This document shows positions 48,068 to 59,600 of a DNA stretch of 64,000 nucleotides, piece by piece. A program made the translations under genes and the position numbers. This DNA comes from Hydractinia symbiolongicarpus. Taxonomy: Eukaryota; Cnidaria; Hydrozoa; Anthoathecata; Hydractiniidae. Under the pieces are notes generated by a model that was not told the DNA's origin, made no database searches, and saw only the letters and a program-made list of their open reading frames with translations. Positions within the stretch are counted from its first letter, which is position 1, and each line of letters starts with the position of its first letter. The stretch spans positions 22,035,851-22,099,850 of the forward strand of contig NC_079877.1 in the NCBI RefSeq assembly GCF_029227915.1. The letters are read 5' to 3'.

Positions 48068-48485
48068 TGTCTGACCTGATTAAGAGACTGTAATTTTTGG
48101 CTTGCTTCTTGCCCACATTCGTGTGAACAAAGGAATAGTCTTCTACCTTATGAGGTCTAATTTGAGTCCCTCTTGTTAGAGAATGTTTGTGCAAAATTTG
48201 GAATTTGTAGTTTATGGGGACAAATTAAAGTCCTAAATATGATCTTTGAGCGGGGTCTGACCCAGTCTTAAGACCCAATTTATCATTTTTCAGATTCTCT
48301 CATATAATGACACACGTTACCAACTTTTAAGCTTTGAGAATTATGTGACGAAATAGGAGTCTCGAATAGGAGTCTAATTTTAGGGTCTGGGACCCAAACG
48401 CCCCCAAATTGGGCCAGCTGACCATGTGATTTTTATTGTTCAAACCTTTTGTAGAAATGGGACCAAAAGTTCTGTTACAAGCTCC
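48068..48485 (-). repeat. Right long terminal inverted repeat
   Basis: Reverse complement of the left repeat at 44058-44576, with small indels and substitutions throughout. Confidence 0.85.
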
Positions 48486-49527
48486 TCTTTAAATAGTTGA
48501 AACGAAGTTGTTAGTCGGAAATTTTTTTCTCCGAAGAGTGCTCAAAACCTACGCCGAATTTACTTTCTACATTTTCAATCTAAATGCTCTCACCACCGCG
48601 CCATATTTTCGTTGTAGCATGTGAGAATTTAATTTGTGATAATAACTCAACGATCTGTCGTAAGTTCTTGTCTAAAATTAAGAAAGAAAGAACATTACAA
48701 TAAAAAAAATCCTCTTTAACATTTTTAGAAACTTTTTAGTGACAAAAAGACTTCCGTCTCGATCAAGTTTTCTAAAATGTTTTACTCACAGTCTTTTGCA
48801 GCGGCCATTTTATGCATGAGAAAATGCGAAAATTGTGCTGGTTGCCGCGTTGAGCAACAGGAAATTGTATCTTATAAATTGTAAATAAAAATAATTTTGT
48901 TCTAACAACTCCCGTTTGTTAGCGTGATCAGAAGATTCAAAATAACTTGGAATAGGATTTCCATTTACGGACATTGCTACACCACACGCAATAATATTTA
49001 TCATATGGATATGTTTTGAATTAAGTTTCAAATACTTGTGCGTATTATGCTCTGGTTCTAATTCTCTCTTTTATAGCCTTCTACTAGTTTCTGTAAGCTG
49101 GAATCTTTATCCCCATGTTATTTTCATACTCAAAAAAACAACAAAAAAACAAATACGCACAATCCTATCTTAAGACAAGACATCCAAATTTGAAGTTCGT
49201 CATGACAAGTCGTTACATAGTCTTGATACGAGATTCTCTATTTAAACGTGTCCACTTTCACTTGTTCTTGAAAGGTGCTAATTGTTGCTGACGACATTGC
49301 AAGATTGTTTTATCCCATATTTTCCTTAAAAGACTCTTTTTATGCAACTTCAATAGCTGGGTTATTATTTTAATGTGTTCGTCTAATGATAGTTCGCTAA
49401 AAAATCGCGACTGGCCCCATTCAGCAGATTATGTTTCAAAAGCGATATACCTTTAGGGAATTAGTTTTTGTGAGAACACTAGTTTTCGAAAAAAATTCTA
49501 AGTTACCCGAAGTTACCAAGTCCTAAT
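48486..49527. other. Intergenic, no gene seen
   Basis: AT-rich. The minus ORF at 48810-49031 has no recognisable feature. Confidence 0.35.
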
Positions 49528-49653
49528 ATTTCGCGAGAATTAAATGAGGGCCGTTAAAGTTGAAGTTCACATCTACTATATATAGTTTTAAGTAAATCAA
49601 ACCGAAAATTTAGTGCAAATCTTTTTTAAAAAGATTGGTAATTCTCGCGAAAT
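49528..49653. repeat. Small inverted repeat (possible MITE core)
   Basis: ATTTCGCGAGAATTA (49528-49542) is exactly the reverse complement of TAATTCTCGCGAAAT (49639-49653). The TTCGCGA-type ends are typical of many small animal MITEs. Confidence 0.55.
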
Positions 49654-51949
49654 TTGGTTTCTTGTAGCTGATGCATGTAAACATGCTCCAATAAGCAAAC
49701 AATCTAATACAATCCATACGCTATTAAAACGAGTAGTAGATATGTATGGACCAAAATATCCAGCTTGTGCTTTCAATTTTTTGGATTAAAACTGGACTAC
49801 ATTACCACCAGTGTAAATAATAAAAATCGACAATCCTATAATTTGAGTTATTAAGAAATTAAGAAGTAAGCTGATGATCCTGAAAAAATTTTCATCATGG
49901 GAATGCTGGGATATTCCGTTAACATCGGTGTTGACTGAAACGTGAGGCTGTTCGTAAGATAAAAAGGAAGGTTTCTCTACAGCAAATCAATTTCATTACA
50001 AATTAGTTTCTTTACTCTGACCTGTGAACTGGGAGCTTTATATTATCAAAAACACACCACATCTCCAGAGATGAAAATCTCTAAAACCTTAATTACTTTA
50101 ATAACTTTAATACTTCGTCACTAGAGGGCCCTGAAAAAATGCGCGCTTGACAAAAACTTTTCAGATTTTGATATTTTACCTTTTTTACAATCCAAGTTAG
50201 TTTTCATTAATTGCGTATTAAAGCTTTTATAAAGAAGCAACAAATTTTTAAATTTCTAAACCTAAATATAGAAAATCCGTAGTTTAAAGGGGCTACGAAA
50301 CGGCTTTTGGATTTCGATTTTATTGACCTACAAGAAAGTCGAGCTAATGGCGGTGGAAAAGTTTATGATCACTGAGGACAAAAACAAAAACTTAAATATC
50401 ATATTGGGCATCCAAATATAACTGAAAATGACAGAAAAGTTCTCCACATATATTGGATATCCATGATTTATTCAATATAAAGTACTTATATTGCTTGTAA
50501 CTCGATATTTCTAATAAAATAAACTTCAAACCTTTTGAACTAGCTAGCTAGTTATATTCGTCGAAATTTTGCATAAAAACATATGTTTATTGTAAGCGTA
50601 AGTCTAAGCAACAACAATTACTTTAAAATCTTAGGGATTAATTACCTTCTTAAAGGTAGTAACATAGCATTTTTAACAAATAAAGGTCCTCGTGTTGTCT
50701 TTGTCTGTGTCCCATCATTAAAACAAATATTTTACAGATCGTGGCTTATTCTGCCTCTAAAAACAGTACTGAAGGAAATTTTTTCTTTTTTTAAATAATG
50801 AAAATAAAAAAGTAGTAAATTCATCATAAAAAAATAATATTCATAAACAAGTTGTTTAGACGTCTATGTTCTAAAGTGTGTATAATTTCTTGCACCTTGA
50901 CCTTTTGAGTGGTCCGTTTATTACACACCATTCTTTGTAGCCCCTTTGAACACTCCTGTCGCCAGGCATGGGCCTAATATTTTAAAGCCTCTACTTGGCT
51001 CAGCACAATAGGGTTAAAAAAAGCGAAGCTAATGTAGTGAAATTGTAATGTAAAGACCTCTGCTTCCGGAGAGAGGCACTTCTTATTGTAGGGGTTAGAG
51101 CCGCCTAAAATACAAGTGAAGAAAGTGAACCAGAATTTTATTATCCCTCCTTCCTTCTTTCTGTCGACGTAAGGAAGGGGAGCTGTTGGTGAACGTGCCG
51201 CCAGCTGCACCAAAACAAATGTATTTAGCGCATGCGTATTATCAACGACATGAGGCTAAAAAAAACAAAATGGTGGACGGATTAGTTCCAAAGCGGTGAT
51301 GCCTGAAATATCAATGGATGAGGTTGTTTATTTATGGTAGCTACAAATAGGCTCCTGTATATAATGACACAGAATATTTCAACTTAAAACAATTTATAGA
51401 ATTTTAATGGTATCAATTCAAAACTTCAGATGTACTTATAACCAATTCTAAAATGGTGAAAAAGTAGTACACCTCTCCTCCTCCTCCTTGTCCATTAACT
51501 TAAAGTCAAAATTAATTATTGTGAACCCCTTTCGTTTTCCAGTATTATAGTGTATTATGTATCTAGTGTCAGTTAATAATTAGAATGTCTGACATTCCCT
51601 AGATAGATAGATGTGCATATTTTACATTGGCGGCTAGCCTCACAAATATTGAGGAATATACCCTGTCTATTATTCCAGGAAGAGTCTCTAAATACTCTAG
51701 GGTCAACTCTCTACCAGAAAACTCTCTGGCCTGCAACATCCAATGGCCCACACATGGTGCCATCTCCCTAATACATGGAATCACAGTCCCGGTATTTACG
51801 TGCACACACACATCTAAGTGATTACATAATGCCCGATGCGCGCACAGAAATGGAGGTAAAATGTAAACAAACTAAGCGGAAAAGTTACCTCCATTTCAGC
51901 GTGCGTAGGAAAAACACGGCACTATAAATGAGTGTATTTCCCTCACATG
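49654..51949. other. Intergenic, no confident gene
   Basis: The minus ORF 51599-51811 (70 codons) is richer in GC and ordinary in composition, but I recognise no domain. The rest is AT-rich without ORFs. Confidence 0.35.
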
Positions 51950-51955
51950 GCTTGG

Positions 51956-52763
51956 CAGGCCATTTCGTGAGAGGCGTGCCATCGCACGCGCACGCCCCCA
52001 CACACGTGCAGATTTGTTTAGGCCTGCGATTCATCGCACGCGCAAAACGTTGCTGTAATTAAAAATTATTGTATTTATAACAAAGAAAATTTATTAAATA
52101 AACCTTAAAAATAAACGATCATTCTTTTACTGAACTCACAATAGATCGCACGTGAGCAGTCTTTACCAAATGTTGATAATGTGAATTTAATTGCTACCAT
52201 TTACCAGCTACCAGGCTGTATTAAGGCTTTGCAAGTTTCATTTTAATGATTTTATAAAAAAATGCAACAATATTTTAATCTTTGTAAGGTCGCCTTTTGT
52301 AGAATTTAAAAAAAATTCAGCATTATTTAAGTTGAAATACCTAAAAGATAATATAATTAATAAGAAAAAAAACTTCTTTAATAACGAAATATTCTTTTAG
52401 ATAATAATTTTTATGATTCATCGAACATAAGGTTTATTAAATATTATTATTAGCAGCCGTTCGACTTTCCATAATTTAATTTAATTTAAATATCTGTTTG
52501 CCCCACAAGTAATAACAAAGTTTAATTAACGAGTCTGCTTACGACTTCTTCGTATTTGGGTTGAAATTCCCTGCTGCACAATGTTGGAACTTGCACTTTG
52601 TATGTTCCATACGCCAAAACAGCAGCCCCTGTGCGGTGTACATGGGTAAAGAAAATGTTTTTGCAAAAAAAATTTTTTTTTTAACGCACGCGCATCGCAC
52701 GCGCAGAATTTTAGAAGTGTGTGATCTACCGCATGCCTGCCTAAAATCTTACGAAATGGCCTG
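51956..52763. mobile_element. MITE with CAGGCCATT ends and 6-bp target duplication (copy 2)
   Basis: The left end CAGGCCATTTCGTGAGA pairs with the reverse complement of the right end, CAGGCCATTTCGTAAGA. The direct repeat GCTTGG flanks both sides (51950-51955 and 52764-52769). Length is 808 bp, close to the 805 bp of the copy at 16289. The sub-terminal regions are packed with CGCACGCGCA words. No transposase is encoded. Confidence 0.85.
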
Positions 52764-52859
52764 GCTTGGGGTAACTATCTATTGTAACATTCGCTTACCC
52801 ATATTGAATCCCTGCTAAAGAGAATCAAACCCTGTTTGTTGAGAACATGAAAAATTGCC

Positions 52860-53400
52860 TGCTTCTACCCTATAACAGTTGCGGTTGACTTCACCCATGC
52901 TCAAGGCACTCGGGCAGAGAAGATTGGTTTGATCAATCTCCCTACCTTTAATACTATTTCTTTTGGTAAAAACTCAATTAGATAATTCCTGGAATAAATT
53001 GCAGTCTTTAATGACTAGAAAATTTGTTTCCCTTGATTATTTTAATCTTAAAAGTGATCTGAAAAAGTACTTTGTTTCCTCTTACTAATCCTTCCTGAAG
53101 TGTCAGACTTGACCATTTGTTTCCCGCATGGTTGTTTATCATTTGACCCACTATTATGTGTGTGTTGTTTTGTGTGTCTCGTATCGTTTACTGTAATTGT
53201 CCAAGGGTGGCCATACCCTTTGCCTTAGCTTTATGCTATTAGGTATGGTCTCCCTTCAATAGCATTATATATTTTAATTTTGTTACCCTGACTAATTATT
53301 ATATTTATATTCTTTTTCTTTATATTTATTTTATTTTTATTTTATTTGTATATAACTGCTATTGATAAATAAAATATCTATCAATCTAATGTCCTGTGCT
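52860..53400 (+). mobile_element. LINE 3' end, decayed
   Basis: Two frames give the C-terminal tail of a CR1/Jockey-like reverse transcriptase: LINLPTFNTISFGKNSI, then after a one-base shift DNSWNKLQSLMTRKF and YFNLKSDLKKYFVSSY with TAA at about 53085. This tail (xxGxxSIRxxxxxxWNxL..F) is typical of LINE proteins. A T-rich 3' region follows with GGCCATACCCTTTGCC and GGTATGGTCTCCC, forming an imperfect hairpin, ending near AATAAAATATCTATCAATC. Confidence 0.6.
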
Positions 53401-55301
53401 TGTATGATACGTATTGGAAACTTGTCTATATCAGCAGGTTTTATAATTGCTCTTGTTTTGCCACGCATGCAATTGGTCAAGGAAATCTTACAATCACAAC
53501 ATAACAATTGCAGAGTGTCTAAAACATTCCCCATCAATCTCAGGGTGTTTGCACAGTCTTTGCACAGCCTATGCACCATTTTGTAGGCTGTTTTAATTGC
53601 TGATATTCTCAAACCTGGCTGAATTTTTTAGACATTTTTACCAAATTAGACAGCTATGATATGGTGCACAAAGAACACATTTGATCTTTATTTTTATAAA
53701 AAGCGGACGGTCCAGGAGCCTTGAATGTAACTGAACAAAAATGTTTGTACATCATCTTTTTAACTAAACCAACACTTAGTAAATAATACAAAAGGTTGTC
53801 ATCTTAATCAAGATAATAATATTAGTCTGAAACAATCAGTAAAATTCTATCTCTACGGATCCATCATTCCATTAAGAAGTCAAGTGGTCTTATATATTTC
53901 TCTCACAGATCAAAAAAATGCTTGAGTATCCATTAAGTGTTCATATCCTGCAAACAGGGTTATACCATACTAAAATATACCTAAATTACAGCATAAATAT
54001 TGAAAAAAATATTTATCTTGCATTTGCCTTATTTTGCTGTTGTAGTATTTTCCAACCATGCACGTAGAAAGCTATAATTTAAATATAGAGAGCAAAATTC
54101 AGGAAATCCAGATTAGTTTTTCTAAGAGAGATACAACAAATGAAAACAGAATCTAGTCTTTGGCTGTATCTTTTCTACATGATATTTTTGATCGGGAGAA
54201 ATTTTATACATAAGTTGGTGGAGGTAGAGACCTGAACTCCAATTTGGAGACATTTTTTTCAATGTTTCAGTGTTTATTATTCCATGCAAAAGTCTCATTT
54301 GCTATGGAAAATATTAATGCTTGGCTATTCAGCAAATCTGGTTGTCAAACATTTTCAGAAAAATTTGAAATAATTAAGGAAAAAAACCTTCAAAGTGCTT
54401 GAATTTATATTAAATCAAGGTCTTTCTCTGAATGACAAATTCAGGAGCACCTGGTGTTTCATCAGCTTAATCATGCTTAGTCACATTTTTTAACAATATT
54501 TCTCTGGCAGTCACAGTGATCACTAAGAAGTTAAAATGGCAGTTACTTAGGAGACAAATGTTAATAGAAGTATGAAATTCCATGTGAAAAACAGCCTTTT
54601 GCTAATAATATAAGTTAGTGTCAAATTTATTATTTCCTCTTTTCTACTAAAATCGAAATAAATTTTAAGATGTGTGCAGACATTTAAGTGTATCTAAAGC
54701 TCAATTTTCTTCATCAAATGTGATATTTTATGCTTTGGCTATCCACTATTTTCAAACAAAATAAAAAAAACAAGATAATACTTAATTTTTATCTGTAACA
54801 ATAAAATTAATAAATATTTTTTCTATAAATAGAAAAAATAGTTAATTTAACCACTGGCAATAAAGCCGGCATTAAACAAAATAGTGTTTTTTTCACAAGA
54901 ACTTTTAACTGACCCATTTAAACGTTTAACTAATCCAGTTGAAACTTGATGAAAGTATTTTCTGTTTATCTGTTATGAGTTTTTAATAGTTCTGTTCTTG
55001 TGCTGCATAGCTACGCTCATGATAGACAATGTTTAAACTTTTAAACTGAACTTTCAGTCCTAACTTCCTTGTAATTGATAGCTGAAATAATTTTTAGATT
55101 TAAAACGTTTATATCAAACCATTGTTACAGTGTTCCTAAACAAGAGTTAACAGCTTCAGCTACATTTAAAATACATAAATGAAAAAACAGTTCTTTATGC
55201 TAACAGCTATTATAGATTGTAAAATAATCCTATTTATGTAATTTATGCACTACTGCAAAAAAGAAATTCAAATAGAAAAAAGCAATGTCTTGTCAACAAA
55301 A
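53401..55301. other. Intergenic, no confident gene
   Basis: The 91-codon minus ORF overlapping its start (53612-53337) has Cys pairs (LCKDCAN, LCCDCK), but the family is not recognised and there is no splice or start support. The remainder is AT-rich. Confidence 0.35.
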
Positions 55302-55400
55302 CAAGTCATTTTTGTAAGATTTTAGGTAGGCTTGCGATGAATCACACACCTCAATAATTTTGTGCCTGCAATACACATGTGATTGCACCATAAATATCGC
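55302..55400. mobile_element. Probable fragment of the CAGGCCATT MITE family (copy 3)
   Basis: CAAGTCATTTTTGTAAGATT followed by TTAGGTAGGCTTGCGATGAA aligns with the reverse complement of the right end of copy 2. A convincing opposite end was not found; TGCACGCAATTCACTTAG near 56390 may belong to it. Confidence 0.45.
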
Positions 55401-56685
55401 TGTTTTTTTAAAGAGAACTAACAAATAATATATATATATATATATATGTTTTTTTTTTAATTTAAACATTCTTACATATCACGAAAACAACATGGCTTAA
55501 AAAATTCATTTTTTGTGTCCAAATTTTATTCCCAAAATCGATAATTACATTACCGGTCAGCACGATTATCGAACAAAAGCCAACTTAGTTCGTACAGATT
55601 TTGTTGATACATAGCTCAACAGGATTTCTGAGAACAATAGATTAAAATTCAGTCACTTTTTCGTTTTCTCAGAGTGATTTAAATTTATCGCGAGATTTGA
55701 GCAATAAAGAAGACAAGCTAAATTATAGTAGAAAAAATTTCTCATAGAAAAATAATTTCCAAGAATTTGACTTGTGAAATGAAACTTTGAGACTGTTTTT
55801 CTTTTGGTTTGCTTTCACAAAATCACTTCCAGTACACTTCATTGCACATGATCATTTGAACTGTTGTTTTTCGAAACTAGAAAAATGAATGAAGCACCTG
55901 TTGTCTTTCAAGATGTTTTAATACAAAAAATAACACAAGAAAATTCATAATAAAATCGAATACACGTAATACTTATATTTTTCAAGTGACTCAAACTCAC
56001 ATCCAAAACTATATTTATGACAGTGAAATATTATTGTATTCTACAGCGGATCTTTAACCTCTACTACTTTTTGTTAACATTCCTATGCAACTTTAACTTT
56101 GGTTTATTACGTAACTTTTAATCACAAAATAACCAAAGAAAAAGAAATGTTCTCCAGGCACGCTCTTAATATTGGCACCATATATTTGACATTTAATAAT
56201 GGCATGTCAGAATTGTTGTGCTGAACTAGTTTTTAATTGGTTTCATAGATGAATGAATGAAGGATTTATTTCCTTTTTTAATGAACGTTATAAAAAATAA
56301 AAATATATATTATTATAGAGGGGGGGTGTTATTATGTGTGCACTATTGCATTGGCACCTGCACATTGCATGCACACTCGTCACTGTGCACGCAATTCACT
56401 TAGACCACCTGTTTCTATAATTTCTTGTCAGATATCTCATTCGAAAAATTCAATGTTTAAGCACATGTAACCATCTAATGATAGCCAATGGTTTCACTGA
56501 CAGGGTATTAGGGCAGGTTACCAGCTTTTGTTTCCCAGTGTATACTTGCACTTTTGGTTAAGTTGTATCAAAATTTTGAGAATAATTTATTTTCTTATTC
56601 TTTTTGTTGATTTAATCATTGTGGCAATTTATACAGATATTTAATGAATTTTATTTAATTTAATTCTAATAATAATCCATTTCAG
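55401..56685. other. Upstream region or 5' intron of the MASK-like gene
   Basis: AT-rich with a short TA run (55427-55446) and a G-run near 56320. Ends in the acceptor TCCATTTCAG at 56685. Confidence 0.4.
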
Positions 56686-59600
56686 AAATTTGATGAATGC
56701 TGATGTCAATCTCACAAATAATGAATGAGGAACATGCTGAACCCACAAATACACCTGATTCAAGTCCAAATAGTAGTGATTCAGAAAGTCCAACAAGTGA
56801 GTCTGATAACATCTTGCCATCTGAGCCTGATGTCAGTCTCAATGAAATGCTGAGTTTGGCATGTAGACAGGGTAAACTTGACATTGTTCAGTTACTGCTG
56901 CAAAATGGAGCACATGTGAATCATAGAAACAAAGCAGGAAATACACCATTGCTTGAAGCATGCAGTCAAGGTCACGTTGCTGTTGCAAACTACTTATTAG
57001 AACATGGCTCAAAAATCGATGCACCAACAGAAACTACTCTGGATAGTGCATTGACATGGGCTTGCACATTGGGCAATACAAATATTGTTGATGCACTTCT
57101 TTGCAAGAAAGCTGATGTTGAACATCGGACTAAGGATGGCTGTACAGCTTTGATGTTTGCATGCCTTGCAGGGCATAGGGATGTAACTGAAAAGCTTCTT
57201 GATGCTAGTTCCGAAATTAATGTTGAATCAGACAGCAATAAAGATAGTCCACTCACATTTGCTTGCTGGAAAGGACATTTTGATGTTGTGGAATTACTTT
57301 TGTCAAGGAAGGCAAATATTGAGCACAGGACTAAGGAAGGGTTTTCACCGCTCATGTTTGCTGCATTAGGTGGTCATACAAAAGTAGCTCGTAAACTTTT
57401 AGAATGTAATGCACAAGTAAATGTACCAAGTGGTAGTAATAATGATATTCCATTAACAAGTGCTTGTTGGAAAGGTCATCACGATGTCGTTGGTTTATTG
57501 CTTGAGTTTAATTCTAATATTGAACATCGCACAAAGGATGGATGCACACCATTGATGTTAGCTGCAAGGTAATTTATTACTGGAGTTTGTTTTGTTCTTC
57601 CATTGTTGTTGTATTTTTGGGGATGAGATGTCCACAAAGCTAATGTTAAGCTAAAATAAAAAGATCTTTCCAGTGCACTCACTGTGCGATTGGTTTTTCT
57701 TTACCCTCACGCAGAATTACATTTGATTTTCATGAAAAATAAGCAATATATTCTTACCACATAACATTTTTACCTAGGGAAAGTTTTCTCTATGAACAGA
57801 AAATGAAAATGATATGCTAAACATATTCTCACTAAATGAGTAAATATTTTCAATATGAACAGCCCCTAAGTATTTCACTGCTGTTTTTTTTTTAAATGAT
57901 TTGCATTGAATTATCCAATTCATAATTTTTTATTAGCATACAACTTTCTATGTTCAAAACTACAAGTTACTATGCCAAAACAGCAGTCCCTGTGCAGTGT
58001 AACAGGGTAGAGAAATGCTTTTCCGTAGCTCAAATAATTTGCCATTAATATAAACTGCAGAAAAGTTTAGTGGAAATGGCTGCAAACAGGAAATTTATGT
58101 TGCTAAAAACACCCCAAACTAGAAACATTAAAACATTGGATGTTTTTATTTTACCTTACGATATGATGATGTTTAACTAAAGTTCCATCATGATTTTTTT
58201 CAGAGAAGGTCATATTCATGTTGCTGCACTTCTTTTAAAAAATGAAGCACAAGTTAATGTTCCATCAGGCAGTGAAAATAACATTCCTTTGACTCTAGCG
58301 TGTTGGAAAGGTACATTTTGTTGTTGTTAGCTGTTTCAAGTGTCAAGTTTTAATGTATGCTTTTTAGCTGGAACTTGAAAACTTTGAAATCATAAAAAAT
58401 CTAAAAAGAACTAGGTGACCTTAAAGATCTAGGTGACCTTAAAGATCTAGAAATATGAATATTTTCTAAACACTTCCTCACCTTAGTTGTACCTGCGATT
58501 TCCTTTGATGTGCATATGGGACTAAGTTCTTGAAGTATTGAAAAAGTTACTGCAATAAAAACTTAAAAAACAGACAAACAATTGAGAAAACATCTTTAAA
58601 ACCTTAAAAGTGTTAAAAACAAATTGGTAGATACCCTCTGTATATTAGTATATGGTTTTTTTTAGGACACTGGGAAGTGGTTAAGTTACTTTTAGAATAT
58701 GGATCAGATATTGAACATCGCAACAAAGCTGGGTGTACACCCTTGATGCTGGCTGCAAGGTAAGTTTTGCTTGTGTCAAATGATAAACTACATAACTCTT
58801 TGACCAAGAGCATTGTTTTTTTTCTGAAACCCAAGCAAAAAAAACAAAGCCAATTTTTTTAGTCCATATTAATTATCACATCACACAACTACTGTGTAGT
58901 TAGTAGGTTTTGTCAATTTTAACATTATTTTTTTCCCTCAGAAAGATTTTAAGTCTTAACAGAAAATCTAATTTTTATCCTATATGAGGCAAAATATTTA
59001 GTTATCACATAGATCTACATACTGCTCAAACACCTTTCATGTACATTGTGTAATTTAGGGAGGGACACTATGAAACAACTGCTCTTCTTCTGGAACGTAA
59101 TGCTCAAGTCAATGTACCATCGGGAAGCAATGACGATACTCCATTGACGTTAGCATGTTGGAAAGGTAATTTGCATCCTGCTCTAAGCTAAATTTGTCTT
59201 TACTGTATATACATTTTTATCCTTTTGTTGTTCCAAAAAAAAACTGTAGTAAATGACATCTGATAGGGTAGATTAAATTAGAGTTTCCAGTTTTGTTATT
59301 TTCGAATAAAAACCCATAAAAGTATAAACATTTAAAGCTGGCCCGCCCATTGTCACAACTCTAAAAATGAGTAAGAAAAATTAAAATTTTGTGGCTAAAT
59401 AGTCCATGTTTTTGAAAGCTTTTAATGTTTTTATTTTTTATTATACATTTTTGTCTTCCAATAAACTATTTATGTTTAACTAATTCTGCTATTTCCGTGC
59501 CAATATTCTGGATGTTGTTTGAAGTAGATATTTTGGAAAATGGCTTATTTTTATCTATAGAATCTAGCATAGAATACCGTTAGTATGAAAATATCTTAAA

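Larger units (their letters stand above)
44058..48485. mobile_element. 4.4-kb DNA transposon with long terminal inverted repeats
   Basis: About 520 bp at the left (44058-44576) and about 420 bp at the right (48068-48485) are reverse complements, differing by indels. Shared words include AACAGAACTTT.GGTCCCATT, ACATGGTCAGCTG, CCCAATTTGGGGGCGTTTGG, GTCTTAAGACTGGGTCAGAC and ACACGAATGTG. The outer ends read GGAGCT. Between them lies a decayed plus-strand ORF. I cannot assign a named superfamily. Proteins with the same motif set are, from memory, frequent in cnidarian and other invertebrate genomes. Confidence 0.85.

Noticed and set aside
53337-53612. 91-codon minus ORF with two Cys pairs
   Set aside because: Family not recognised, no splice or promoter support, adjacent to a LINE 3' end.
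56990-57355. 121-codon minus ORF
   Set aside because: Antisense shadow of the ankyrin-repeat exon.
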